NCBI RefSeq assembly: GCF_038502225.1
Contig: NC_091301.1
Span: 19,556,847 to 19,620,846, forward strand
DNA: 64,000 nt
DNA from: Cherax quadricarinatus
Taxonomy: Eukaryota > Arthropoda > Malacostraca > Decapoda > Parastacidae
Direction: 5' to 3'
Below, one piece after another: positions 35,001-45,654 of this stretch (its first letter is position 1; each line of letters begins with the position of its first letter). The position numbers were made by a program, and so were the translations under genes. The notes beneath the pieces were generated by a model. It did no database searches. It saw only the letters and a program-made list of their open reading frames with translations, and was not told the origin of the DNA.

Positions 35001-35820
35001 GTGTAGGAGCTCATCAATGGAGGATGAAGAAGGAACCTCACTAAAAGCAGTGAGTTGCGAGTAAAGGTCCCAATTTGCCTGATCAAATTGCCAGCGAGGG
35101 CTACGGAGAGGTGGTGAATATGAAGGAGAAGTAAGAATGATTGGAAAATGATCGCTGTCATGTAAGTCCGGTAGAACAGACCAGGCGAAGTCTAGTGCAG
35201 TGGAGGAAGAGCAGACCGAGAGATCGATGCAAGAGAGAGTATGAGTACGAGGATCAAAATGGGTGGGAGCACCCATATTTAAAACATGGAGGGGGTGAAA
35301 AAAGCCGCAAAAAGGCGAGAAAAGCCTCCAACTGAATGCCACGTGAGTCACAATGAGACCCTTCCCAGAGGAAATGGTGGGTATCAAAATCGCCAAGTAA
35401 CAGAAGTGGCGGTGGTAAGGATGAAACAAGAAAGGCAAAATCTGTGATAGATAATGCCCGAGAAGGAGAGAGATATGAAGAACATATTGTAAACCACTTA
35501 TTCAAGTGGATACGGGCTGCAGTGTAATGCAACAAGGTATGAACATATAGTGGACGGTACAGAATATCATTGCGTAGAAGGGCACTTTCATTAAAGGTTC
35601 CATCAGAAAAAGGATCCGAAGAATACAATAAATTATAGCCCAAGATGGGTTGGAAGACAGCCGAGTGTAATTTTGGGTCTTGTAAGCAAACACCAACAGG
35701 GGAAAACCGGGAGAGCAGCATCTGAAGCTCACCCCGATTACCCGAGGCCACGGATATTCCACTGTAAATAGGCCATGATTGGCAACGAGGAAAATACCAG
35801 GAATCCACAGGTAAGGGCAT
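35000..35820 (-). pseudogene. I-clade LINE APE endonuclease
   Basis: The minus frame from 35820 reads NRGELQMLLSRFSPVGVCLQD, LLLLGDFDTHHFLWEG, and after a frame change HTLSCIDLSV and LHDSDHFPIILT. These correspond to the Q(E), GDFN and SDH motifs of the APE nuclease, with N replaced by D in GDFD. The enzyme would nick host DNA to prime reverse transcription. Confidence 0.82.
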
Positions 35821-35827
35821 CTATGGA

Positions 35828-37745
35828 CTAGAGGGGGTTAGAAAAGTCTATGTGCGGTGGCATCGGAAGATGTTTAAGTAGCAAAGGAATGGAGCGTTGC
35901 GAAGAAAGTTGTGGAGATGGAGGGGAGGGAGGAGAAGGAACAGGAGGTGGATCAGTGTCCATGGAAGGTTTAGTCTCTGCAATATATTCTGAAATGGCTT
36001 CAAGTGTTTCTGAATTCAAAGGCGTATGGGAGACAATATTGGAGGTGGAGGGTGAGTAAAGATTGGGACAGTAATGGACTGTACCAAAGTAGGGGGGACT
36101 AAAGAGTGTAGGGGACTGGAGAAGAAGTGTGGGAGGGGACAGAAGAGGCAGAAACATGGGAAGTGGCAGAAGAGGGAGAAACTTGGGAGGGGACGGGGGT
36201 GGAAGGCATAGTACGAGGAGGAGGATGAACCTCCACACTTGTAATAGAGCCAGAGAGAGGGGAAGAACTAGGCACAGAGACTGGAAAGGTAAAATGCAGA
36301 GGTGGAAGAAGGGAAGGAGGGTTCAAAGAGTATTTGAGCAATGGGGATTTTTTGGACTTCTGAGAATTAGAGGGGCAATCGGTATAAGGTGTCGTACGAG
36401 GTCTTGTCGATACTGGGGCTTGTGAGGAAGGACGCGAAGATGTGAGAACAGACTGAGGTGTTGTAGTAGGGATGTCAGAGCCCAGGACAGCAAAAGAATT
36501 AGATACCTGAGTGGCTTTGGGAGGGGTAACCACAGAGGAGGCTGCAGAAGATGGGACCCCAGAAGTGGGGGGACATTTGGAAACACGAGAATAAGAAACA
36601 CGGGGTAGTCTCCCTTTGAGGCGGAGATGAGAAACTGCCATAGCATATGGGAGACCTTCTGCCTCTTTGAGGCAACAGATTTCACACTTATTTAAGTAGA
36701 CCTGGCAATGGTGAGAGTACGAAGGGTGAGCCTCATGACAATTAAGGCAAGAGGGAGGTTGACTGCAAGACATATTAGAATGGTCATTGGCACCACAGAC
36801 TGGGCATTCAGGTATAGACCTGCAATATTTTGCTGGGTGACCAAATTGCCAGCAATTTCTACACTGTTGCAGTGTAGGGGTCACCTTTTGAACTTGTAAC
36901 CAATATCCTGTGACATAAACAGAGGATGGGTGTTCATGGCTGTCAAAAGTTATCGAGCCACATTACAAGTATCGCCTTCGCCCGCAGGCAGAAAGGACAT
37001 GTGTCTACCTTGAGGATTGGGAGATCTTGGAGTTCCAGCTGTTCGAGAATGTCATTGCCTCATGTCTGAAAATTCTGTTGGACTATGGTATGGGGCAGAA
37101 TGACAGTACCACTACAAGAATTGAGGGAATGATGTTTTTCGATAGTGACAGGAATAGTATCGATATGCGAAAGAAGAGAAAGATCATGAGCTTGGGTAGC
37201 ATTCTGGGCAGTGATGATGTTTACTGCTCTTGAGAGCATAAAAGGAAATATATCTACCAACATGTCATAGGAGCGCCTTGCCAATGCAATGGTCGGAAAG
37301 ATAGGCACCAGAGGAAGTCAGTCGTAAAGAATTTAATCCATTGTGCATTCCGAAACTGAGCATGGAAAGGGAGTGCATGACGGGTTGATCTTTTCTGAGA
37401 AGAACGAGGTGGTGGTGAAGTATCATCATCAGGCAATTGTCGTTGGCGTTTAGGAGTGGGACCGGAGTTGGTCCAACGTGAAACGGGCTGGGGATTCGAA
37501 AATTGCCACATCGTAGAGGGAGAGGCCGGAAGCATAGTCAAAGGAGAGCGGAGGTCAGATAAATTGAAGGAGTTAGTCAAAGCCCAGGTACCTGAAGCGG
37601 GTGAGGAAACAGCACCAGCAAGAGGTACAAGGGCATCAGGGTTGTCCGAAGAGTGGTCAAAAAATGAGGCAGGGTCAGAATGGGGTGCGGTATCAAGAAG
37701 GGGCCCCGGGGGTAGGAGGTTCATGGATTGGGATCTCCATGGTTA
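35828..37745 (-). pseudogene. I-clade LINE ORF1 (gag-like) with zinc knuckles
   Basis: The minus frame 36884-36099 opens CRNCWQFGHPAKYC, then CPVCGANDHSNMSC and CLNCHEAHPSYSHHC: three consecutive CCHC-type knuckles, followed by a Pro/Ser/Thr-rich tail. Upstream, 37724-37254 reads MNLLPPGPLLDTAPH and TPKRQRQLPDDDTSPPPRSS, a low-complexity N-terminus with basic stretches. It packages element RNA. At least one frame break separates the two parts. Confidence 0.82.
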
Positions 37746-38379
37746 GGTTACTTCTTGTCTTTTTGTTTTTAAGAAAAAAAAAGAAAGAAAATAAAATAAT
37801 AAAAAAAGAATAAAAAAAAGGGGGGAGTGAGGAGGAATAGTTCCTAGGAGGAATGAAAGGGCCGGAAATCTCCCTCTGCGCCCAAGAGGACCTCAGAACC
37901 GCAAGTAGCCCAGATGCAGCACGGAACCCGTGCCATACCCTACCCTTCATGCCAGTAAACCAGCAATCCGGGATAGCAACCTCACATCTGCCGAGCTACT
38001 TTGGTGGACAAAAGAGAGGGCGGCCAGATATCTGCCACAAAGCATACCTCCTTCGGCCACCACCCCCGGAATCCGAAAGGCTGCTTCCAAAGATATACCT
38101 GTCGCCTGGAAGACACCCCCCCTTCCCCCGGGATACTGGAGAGGGATCAGGACATCTCCAGGCGATCCAGATTCCACGGCAAACTACGCCACCTCCAAGA
38201 ACCTCAACGGAATGTGATGGACCCCGGTACCCTTCCCCCTACCTAGGAACCAGCATGCCTGTGGGAAGAATCCTACAGGCCAAAAAGAGGAAGGGAATAA
38301 GGGAGGGACAGGGAGGAGGAGGAGGAAAGGGAAAAGGGAGGGTAGGGAGGATGGGATAGGGAAGGGGGGATTGGGGGAT

Positions 38380-38480
38380 AATTAGGTTCGGTCTGAGGAA
38401 GGAGACCATCAGGTCTAATTCCTCAGACCAAGAGCCTCTTCACCACGCCAAGGAGCCCCCCTTGAAGAGGACTCTTGGCC
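38380..38480 (+). mobile_element. SINE family A remnant
   Basis: ggtctgaggaaggagaccat, aggtctaattcctcagacca and agagcctcttcaccacgcc parallel the family A body. It abuts the 5' side of the I-clade LINE. Confidence 0.45.
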
Positions 38481-39100
38481 AAAATTCACAAATTTGCTTA
38501 ACACCATTAAAGTCGTTATAAAAGATGTTAATACAAGTATTTATACACTGCTATTACCCACTTCTCACCTCTCATTTTTATATATTCTTTTCATTCCACA
38601 GTTGTTCATTCATTGTAAAACCTTAACAGACTAGTAGTGTGGAGAGAGAGTATTCGGTCATTTTATTGTCAAGTAAATCCAAAGTATTAAAAATAGAAAA
38701 AAGACAAACAAAAGCGTTACAGTACTGTATATAATACAGTATTGTACACACAGTTTGTAAAATTTATGTAATTAATATTGAAAAATAAAGACATTAAATG
38801 TACAATAATATAATTTCTCTTTGATAGATAACCGAGATTGTTTTGCTGTGACAATAATGGACCATTCTGTACCTAGCGAATTTTGTCCATTTCGTAACTT
38901 ATTCGTCATAACATTAGTTACGTCAATTCTGTATCAGCGGACTTTGTTCCCGAAATCAGTTTATTCAGATTTTGTCCATTATTTCTGAATTCATTAAATG
39001 GAGGTTGTTAAACTGAGGTTTTTACTGTACATTGTACTAGTTTTCCTGTACAATATTGTGTGATCATCAATAATTTTTTAGGTGCACTGTACAATCAATA
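38481..39100. other. AT-rich DNA, possible worn DNA-transposon remnant
   Basis: Ends near gaggtttttactgtac (39014-39029) and has cagtactgtatataatacag at about 38719, which could be old mariner-type ends. Nothing coding. Confidence 0.3.
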
Positions 39101-39146
39101 TTATGTCTAGGATGTTTCAGCATAAATTTATCTATTTTAATATGAA

Positions 39147-39600
39147 GAGGAGGACCAAGGCTGTGATGAATTCCATTCCGAAAGGATATTCGATTTCTTT
39201 ATTAATGTTTTGGATGTTTCTTCATCCATCATCAGAATCTAAAAATGGATTACACTAAAAGTAAAGCAATAATGGATTACAATAAAAGTAAATCAGGTAA
39301 CCCAACTAAGATAATTTAATATATATAATTTACATGCAGTAGATAGAAATGCAAATGTTTTTAAAATCGTGACTAGTTTAGTTAATGGTCCAAGTCGGAC
39401 CCAAACGTCGTTTTATGTTCAGTCTTCCATGTGCGGGTTATTTGCGCATTTTTAAAATCGTGGTTTACTTTATTGTAATGCATTTTTTAGATTCTGATGA
39501 TGGGAAAAAAAATCCGAAACGTCAATAAAGAATTCGGATATCCTTTAATGATGGTATTCGTCGTAGTCTTGGTCCCTGCTTTTCATATGAAAGGTTCCCT
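39147..39600. mobile_element. Foldback PLE-end pair, family f, with a 77-bp nested insertion
   Basis: The left side, read on the minus strand, and the right side, read on the + strand, both give TGATGA, a hairpin, then a GAAACG- or AAAACA-type sequence and AATAAAG. The right copy has GGGA/TCC around an A-rich loop. The left copy has GGATG/CATCC. Both arms end with text like ccttggtcctc. The centre contains the nested insertion 39372-39448. Confidence 0.7.
39372..39448. mobile_element. 77-bp insertion with 14-bp duplication, family g hairpin
   Basis: Flanked by tttttaaaatcgtg at 39358-39371 and 39449-39462. The insert contains GGTCC-aagtc-GGACC, a perfect 5-bp stem, directly before CAAACGTCG. 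A related sequence at 51325-51350 reads ggaccgaaatgtcg. Confidence 0.75.
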
Positions 39601-39934
39601 TTCCATGTGGAACCTCAATTGATAATGATATCTATTTTTAACATGGGTTGACATGTAAATAAAACACGTGTAGTACTAGGATATTTATTGAGATAATTTT
39701 ATTCACAAGAACTTGATAATCCCGGATTGACAAAGTTCCTGTAAGTCAAACGTCTCATCAGTATATAACTGAAGTACAGTACTACATGTGATTTACGTAT
39801 ATATTTATCAATACATCTATTTCATAACAGTGTTAGAAATACAGTATAGTATACTGTGGTAAGTTATCAAATATTCATGTTTAATTTAATCTTCCTCATT
39901 CATATTTAATCAACAGGCATCAAATATTTTGGTA

Positions 39935-40125
39935 AGAAAGACACATGTGTAACAGTTAGGTATCTTTATTCTGAAACGTTTCGCCTACACAGTAGGCTTC
40001 AGTCTAGTACAGAAAAGTTGGTACTCGACTGAAGAAGTCTACTATGTAGGCGAAACGTTTCGGAATAAAGATACCTAACTGTTGCATATGTCTTACTAAC
40101 CTGTCCGTATTTTATACCATTTTTA
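39935..40125. mobile_element. Short foldback PLE-end pair, family c
   Basis: Left arm gtaacagttaggtatc and the reversed hairpin, right arm actgaagaagtctactat, gtaggcgaaacg and AATAAAGATACC, then tccgtattttataccat. catcaaata flanks it on both sides (39919 and 40131), probably the worn target duplication. The right hairpin stem has a G-T pair. Confidence 0.75.
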
Positions 40126-40227
40126 ATATTCATCAAATACTGTTGCGGAAACTAATAATTGCTACCCTGGTATTTTAGCAAATACAATTTTCCTCGAGTG
40201 ATCCAGATTTTAACATGGTGGTCTAGG

Positions 40228-40302
40228 TCTCACAAGGAGTTTTACCTGGAGAGAGTTTCGGGGGTCAACGCCCCCGCGGCCCGGTCTGTGACCAGGCCTC
40301 CT
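40228..40302 (-). mobile_element. LINE 3' UTR fragment
   Basis: The + strand reads ttttacctggagagagtttc, gggggtcaacgcccc and ggtctgtgaccaggcctcc, the reverse complement of the 3' UTR that follows the LINE C-terminus at 52640-52735. Confidence 0.65.
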
Positions 40303-40399
40303 GTGAAAAAAATGCATTAAACTCACAGCTAATATGAATAATTTTCACATTGATTTATGTTTTTATAATAATATATAATAATATAATGTTTGCTGACAG

Positions 40400-40500
40400 G
40401 GAAATATTACTGCTCCCCGTGTGACCTCACACTAAACTCCGAGAGTCAGTTTGCTCAACACGTAGAATCCAAGAAACACAAGACGAAGAGAGTCAAGTAA
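40400..40500 (+). CDS. Zinc-finger exon (C2H2, U1/JAZ type), with in-frame stop
   Basis: Acceptor tgctgacag at 40391-40399. The exon reads (G)KYYCSPCDLTLNSESQFAQ, then HVESKKHKTKRVK and TAA (40498-40500). The finger is C-x2-C-x12-H-x5-H, the spacing of U1C/JAZ-type fingers, which bind RNA or double-stranded nucleic acid. Similar fingers occur in the ZNF346 and ZNF385 families, so a related protein is likely, but I give no symbol. Preceding exon 28841-28933 joins in phase 1 and completes a Gly codon. If the donor at 40497 is used instead, the stop is skipped and translation continues in 40618-40678. Confidence 0.8.
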
Positions 40501-40617
40501 CTAGGTGGGTCAAACAATAGTCGCTTTTAAAATTATTGCTGCTACTTTATATAACAGGAATGAGTTAGTCCAATCTCTTATATTAAGATGTACATTATTC
40601 CTAAATCTCCATTGCAG

Positions 40618-40678
40618 GGAAGCCTCACTGAACGAGACTCACGTTGCCCCTGATCCCATACTGGGGTTGATCCATTAG
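40618..40678 (+). CDS. Possible last coding mini-exon
   Basis: Acceptor cctaaatctccattgcag (40600-40617). Joined to a donor at 40497 (CAA|gtaact) the frame reads KRVKEASLNETHVAPDPIL then GLIH and TAG (40676-40678), giving 20 extra open codons. The intron would be 121 bp. The donor is weaker than the one at 28934. The alternative is that the TAA at 40498 ends the protein and this stretch is 3' UTR. Confidence 0.45.
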
Positions 40679-40842
40679 GGAGCATCATTTGTTGTTCAAT
40701 GAAATCTTTTAATGATTCCTTGACATCTTACCGTCGGTGGAGGCGATATTTTTTATTTATATAGCTATCACTGACTATTAAACATTAACTCGCATTACAT
40801 TTCCGTACAGTGTTCCTCTAGGGAGGTAGTTTGATGCTAGTA

Positions 40843-40968
40843 AGGGGATCTTGATTCAAGGAATGAGACTTAAGTTCCATCTCTTTGTATCAGGCCTAAT
40901 TGCCTCCCATTTCCCAGATATTATATAACTCCTGCGGGTTTAGCGTTTCCCCCTAATTATAACAACAT
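40843..40968 (-). mobile_element. SINE family A, old copy
   Basis: Reads gggatcttgattcaaggaat, gcctaattgcctcccatttc, atataactcctgcgggttta and gcgtttccccctaattataa on the + strand, i.e. minus orientation. Confidence 0.7.
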
Positions 40969-41735
40969 TTTTCCACTAAGTCAAGACATGCAGCATTGTA
41001 TTTTGCTGAAAATAATTGAAGGTGGTAAGCTATCACAAGCGTTCACTGAACATGAAATTGAATTTTCTTTCATGTAAGAAGAGATAATATTGCTTGTAAT
41101 TGTTGCAAGTGATGCCATCACTCACGCATCAACCCCTCATTCTGCACTCTTCCCTACTGGAAATAACTGGAGAAGGTGGCTACACACTACAGGTGTACAG
41201 TGTAGACGACTGGGATATTTTTTGTATTGCAGTGTAGAGTGGGATGCCCCGCCCAGCATGCAATACCACTCACTGTTGACAGCCCCTATCAGATCTCCAT
41301 CCTAGCTAACAAATTTGTTGCATATTATATGTATTGCTGTGTCTTGCTCTATTGCCCTAATATTTATCCATATTTGAGGCCGAATATTTGGGAACTGAAT
41401 ATTTTATCATTTTTGTCCGAAAGTGATCTCGATTTCTACAATGCCATTTAATGGGATAACCCCTTCCCCACACTCTGAAATAGGTTCTTTCAGGTACTCT
41501 GGCAGATCGTTCATTGAGACTTTCCTACTGCATCACAGTAGTTTAAGACTTTATAATTTAAATTTATTAGCAAGTGTAGGATAAGTATAAACTTTATTCA
41601 TACTGTTTCATTGAAGGAAGAAGTTTGAATGTGTTTGTAGGGACACCAAAGGCTTGGGGGGGGGTAAAAGTTGCCATAAAAGACTGAAGTTAGTGAATGA
41701 GGATGTAGCGAATGACGACGTTTGGCTTTGTATGT
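40969..41735. other. No recognised feature
   Basis: Downstream of the zinc-finger gene; may hold its 3' UTR end. ATTAAA at about 40788 is a possible poly(A) signal but is not compelling. Confidence 0.4.
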
Positions 41736-42302
41736 GTACTCACTTATTTGTGATTACCCCTGCCTCTTAATTTGCCATTCTCCTGATTCACTTCCTTTTA
41801 GCCTCGTGGGCCTATCCTACCTGCTCTTAAAACTGTGTGTGGAATCTACCTCCACCTCTTCCGCACTGAAAAATACTTCCTAACGTCACTGTGGATTTTC
41901 TGTGACTAACTTCCAGCAATGTCCCCCCAAAAGCTTATCCGTCTACCTCATCAGCTCGCCTGAGGATTTTGTACGTTATGTCCCTCCTGTTCTACTATCC
42001 TCCAATGCCATTGAGTCTAATTTTGTTAGCCTCTCCTTGTAGCTCATGCCACTGAACTCAGGAACAAGCCTTGTTGCATACTTCTGCACTTTCCAGTTTC
42101 TCGACATGCATTTTTGTTGTGGGTTCCACGCTGGTGCTGAATACATAAGATGGCTCTAATGTACGTTATATATAAAGGGCCTGGAATGACTGTTGAAATT
42201 CCTGAATGCTATCCTTAGATTTGCCAGACAAGCTGATATGAGCCCCTAACTATATACAGGGCATTGTGCTTACCCCTAGATCTGCAGCCTCCATTACCCT
42301 AG

Positions 42303-42892
42303 TCAATACCCTGTTTCCAGTTTTCTTGCTCCGTCTCCAATCTTCATGACCTTGCATTTACAGGGGTTGAATTCAAGCAGCCATTTATCTGACAGCTTTT
42401 GTAATTTGTCATAAAACTCCAGTAGGTTTGTGACACAGGATTTTCCTTCCCTGAAACCATGCTGGTTGTTTATACACTTGTTTCTCTCCAGGTGCTCCAC
42501 CACTCTCCTCCTGATGATTTTTTCCATGACTTTGCATACTATACACGTTAGTGACACAGGTTTGTAGTTTAATGCCTCGTGTCTGTCTCTTTTTTAAAAA
42601 TTGGGACTACATTTGCCATCTTCCATACCTCAGGGAGTTGCCCAGTTTCAGTGAATGTGTTGAAGATCTTTGTTAGTGGCACACACAACATCTCTGCTCC
42701 CTCTCTAAGGACCCACAGAGAGATGTAGTCTGGTCCCACCACCTTTGAGGTATCAAGTTCACATAGCAGCTTCTTCACCTCCTCCTCCTCCTCGGTTATG
42801 TGTACCTCATCCAGCACTTGTTGGTGTACCTCCCTGTTCTGATTTCCTGGAGTCCTACCGGTTTCCACTGTAAATACTTCTTTAAACCTCAT
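42303..42892 (-). pseudogene. LINE RT with catalytic core deleted
   Basis: 42892-42569 reads VKKLLCELDTSKVVGPDYISLWVLREG-type fingers and VWKMANVVPIFKK. 42557-42303 reads VMEKIIRRRVVEHLERNKCI, QHGFREGKSCVTNLLEFYDK and then LQKLSDKWLLEFNPCKCKVM. Motifs A, B and C, which belong between LLEFYDK and SDKWLLEFN, are missing although the frame stays open across the joint. Confidence 0.85.
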
Positions 42893-43479
42893 GTTGAGCT
42901 CCTCATATACCTCTTGGTTGTTTCTTGTGAACTCCTCATCAATCTGATTACCTGGTCCTTGACTGTTGTTTTCCTACTGATGTGGCTATACAACAGCTTC
43001 AGGTCAGATTTGACTTTCGATGCTGTCATTTTCATATTGTCACTGAGCCTCCCTTCTTATTTATGCATGTTCGTTTCTGGCTCTTCAGCTAATCTCTTTA
43101 TTTTCCTGGGTCCTTTTTCTTCTGTACCTTTTCCATTCTCTAGTACACCTAGTTTTTGCCTCTTTACACCTTTGGGGGAACCAAGGACTCGTTCTGGTCT
43201 TCCCATTATTTCTGTTTCCCTAGGAAACAAACCTCTCCTCTGCCTCCTTGCATTTTATCACATAGTGTATCATTTATTTTACTGGTTTTCCTGCCAGCTC
43301 TCTTTTCCACTGAACGTCTTGCAGGAAGTTCCTCATGCCTGTGTAGTCCCCTCTTTTGTAGTTTGGTTTTTCCCATCCTATTCCTGCTACTCTCTCCAAT
43401 TGTAGCTCAACTATGTAGTCAAAGCACAGAACTACATGATCACTAGCTCCTAGGGGACTTTCATACATGATATCCTCTA

Positions 43480-44304
43480 TGGCCGAACTACTAAGGTGAA
43501 TACAAGGTCCAGTCTTGCTGGGTCATCCTTACCTCTCTCTCTGGTAATGTCTCTTAACATGTTGATGCACGAGGTTTTCCAGTACTGCATCCATCATCTT
43601 GGCCCTCCATGTTTTGGGACCCCCATGGGGCTCCAGGTTTTGCCAATCTCCTTGTGATTGAAATCACCCATATCTAGTAACTTTGCTCCCCCCATGTGAG
43701 CTCTTCTGGCCACCTCTGCTAGTATGTCAACCATTGCTCTGTTGCTCTCGTCGTATTCTTTTCTAGGCTTCCTGCAGTTCTGTGGCGGGTTGTACATTAC
43801 TGCAATTACCACCTTATGGCCCTCAGACTGGATTGTTCCTACTAAGTAGTCTCTTTCGCCCATGCTATCCATTCCTTCCATTTTCTCAAATCCCCACCAG
43901 TTTTTATTGAGCAGTGCAACTCCTCCTCCCTCTATATTTCCCGAGGATTTGATATTCAGGTGGAAAGATTGCATCTGTTATCCTGGTGAGTTTTGTTTCT
44001 GTGAGTGCTACAATGTCTGGGGATGTCTCCTTGATTCTTTCATACCACTCCTCACACTTGTTATTCCATCTGCATTTGTATACCACACCTTCAACTTTTC
44101 TAAAACTGTGGTCTGGGGGGTACATTGGGGTTGGGAAAGTGGGAGACCTGATAAGGAACTATGGGTGGTTGCTGTGGGGGTGGAGTTTGTAATGAGGTAG
44201 ATGGGGGCATTGGATATGGCATGTGTGTTTTGGGTTAGAATGCTTTGTTGCATTGGGGTTGTCCTGGTTGGGGGGCTTTTGTAGGTGGTTGTGAGGGAGG
44301 CCAT
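43480..44304 (-). pseudogene. LINE APE endonuclease
   Basis: The minus strand reads LKVWYTNADGI (start of APE), EWYERIKETSPDIVALTETKL (the catalytic E), GGGVALLNKN, VVIAVMYNPPQNCR and LLDMGDFNHKEIGKTW. Frame changes occur near 44040 and 43930. Downstream, GASDHVVLCFDY at about 43450 is the SDH motif. Confidence 0.85.
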
Positions 44305-44589
44305 ATTTGATCTTCCTCCTGAGTCAGGGTTCTTCTGTCTATCTCCATCTTCACCTCTCTTTTCTCCTTTCGTCTTTGTACCATCTTTTCAATTTCTGCC
44401 TTTCTTCTTGTGTTCTGTCGTGGTCAAGATACACCTTCCGGTATGCTGGCATGTCCTGTAGTCTTGCTTTCTCCTGCAGGATCCTGTTCTGAGTTGATTC
44501 TGCCTTTAAAGTCACTTTCACTGGCTGCGTTCTTCTTGCAAACCCCCCCTATTCTCCAAAAATTTGCCAGCTGGGTCATGTCATCTCCT

Positions 44590-45300
44590 GTTGCTTTTAT
44601 GATGCTTTCAATCGCATATTTTCCCCTTGTCTTCTTGCTTCATAAGTTTTCCCTTCAACTTCCTGGAGCCCATAAACAAAGACTGACCTCTCCCTTTCAT
44701 TCTCCCACTGCATATCCCTATGTATCCACTGATTCAATTTAGTTTCCTCCATTGCAGCTTTCCTTTCTTCAATTTCTTCACTGTCTATTGTCCTTGGGCC
44801 CAGTGGCCTGTCATTTTCCCTTCCCAGCTTTCCCTGGGCTCTGCTGTGGTCTGTAAGGGCCTCCACATATAGCTTAGCTCTTTCATTTTCTACAGTCCCC
44901 TCGATTGCTCCTGATGTGATTCTCTCTTTTTCTCTGGCTCCACAATGGTCTGATAGGGCTTCTGCATGCAGTTTTACTCCTTTGTTCCCTACAGTCCCCT
45001 TGTTTGTGACTGAGGTAGCAGTCTCTGATGTCATTCCAAAATTGTTCTTTAGTTCTTTAGACTGTTTCAGATTTTTCAGTTCCTCTTCTAATCTCTATAT
45101 CCTAGCCTCTGCTGCTGTGACTTGCATCTCCCACTTCTTGCTTTCTGCATCTATCCTCTCTTCCATTCTTATGCTAAGTTCTTCTAACTTCTTTCCTCAT
45201 TCATGTTCCCTTTTTTCTTGAGCTCTGCTGCCCAATCTTCCTTTGCAGATTCATCCTCCAGTCCCTTGGTTTTCCTTCCTGCTCTCTGGCAACCTATTTT
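44590..45300 (-). pseudogene. LINE ORF1, coiled-coil and RNA-binding part
   Basis: The minus frame 45034-44597 is Lys/Glu rich and ends MQWENERERSVFVYGLQEVE, GKTYEARRQGENMRLKAS, the entry of the ORF1 RNA-binding domain in CR1-type elements. The region 45300-45040 has the heptad-like composition of a coiled coil in broken frames. It would bind element RNA as a trimer. Confidence 0.6.
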
Positions 45301-45650
45301 TTTTTATTTTGGTTGCTACAGAATGAAAAACTTATGTAATTCTGTGTGTTTGTTTTGTGGTGTGTTTGTCTGAGTGGGGGGGGGGGCAGGGAGGTAGAGG
45401 AGGAAGCTGTAGACAGTGGCTAAATGGGAGGGGTGGAGAGGGGGATTGAGGGGAAATATGGGGATGAGGAGGAGGGAGAAGCAAAGAGGGAGAATGGGAG
45501 GGAGAGGGGGAAAGAGGGAAAGGTTGGGGAGAAGGAGGGTGAGAGAGAGAGGAGGATCAGGGAAAGGAGTGGGAGATTGGCAGGGGAGGGTGCAAGGGGG
45601 AGAGAGTGTGAGTCTGTATATGTAAGAATGTGTGGGTGTAAACGTGTGTG
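45301..45650. repeat. Purine-rich low-complexity DNA
   Basis: From about 45376 to 45600 the + strand is almost all G and A (gggaggggtggagaggggga and similar). The open frames seen here are composition artefacts. Confidence 0.8.
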
Positions 45651-45654
45651 TGTG

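Larger units (their letters stand above)
31893..38400 (-). mobile_element. Near full-length I-clade LINE, minus strand, inactivated
   Basis: On the minus strand, 5' to 3': a GC-rich 5' region (38400-37745), a gag-like ORF1 with CCHC zinc knuckles (to about 35830), APE endonuclease (about 35820-35050), RT (about 34560-33390), RNase H (about 32920-32720), a C-terminal CxxC...HILLDC domain (32360-32100) and a 3' UTR with the cactaaaccacaagggcta tail and (ATT)n (31893-31950). The gag-EN-RT-RNase H order defines the I group. Many frameshifts prevent expression. The exact 5' end is uncertain. Confidence 0.85.
28934..40399 (+). other. 11.5-kb intron of the zinc-finger gene
   Basis: From the donor gtaagg to the acceptor ...tgctgacag. 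It holds LINE fragments on the minus strand, SINEs and an I-clade LINE of more than 6 kb, all listed separately. The length is inferred from pairing the two exons; an unnoticed small exon in between cannot be excluded. Confidence 0.65.
41738..45300 (-). mobile_element. CR1-like LINE with ORF1 and ORF2 remains, minus strand
   Basis: On the minus strand: coiled-coil ORF1 (45300-44590), APE endonuclease (44200-43480), linker and RT fingers (42892-42569), a shortened RT (42557-42303), and the thumb, C-terminus and 3' UTR (42300-41738) ending near gtgtactcacttatttgtg. It has the full domain order but is broken throughout. Confidence 0.85.

Noticed and set aside
37853..38359. 168-codon Pro-rich ORF on the + strand
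   Set aside because: Lies in the GC-rich 5' region of the minus-strand I-clade LINE; no motif and no splice context.
43156..43446. Plus-strand ORFs over 42800-44500
   Set aside because: Shadows of the minus-strand LINE endonuclease and RT frames.
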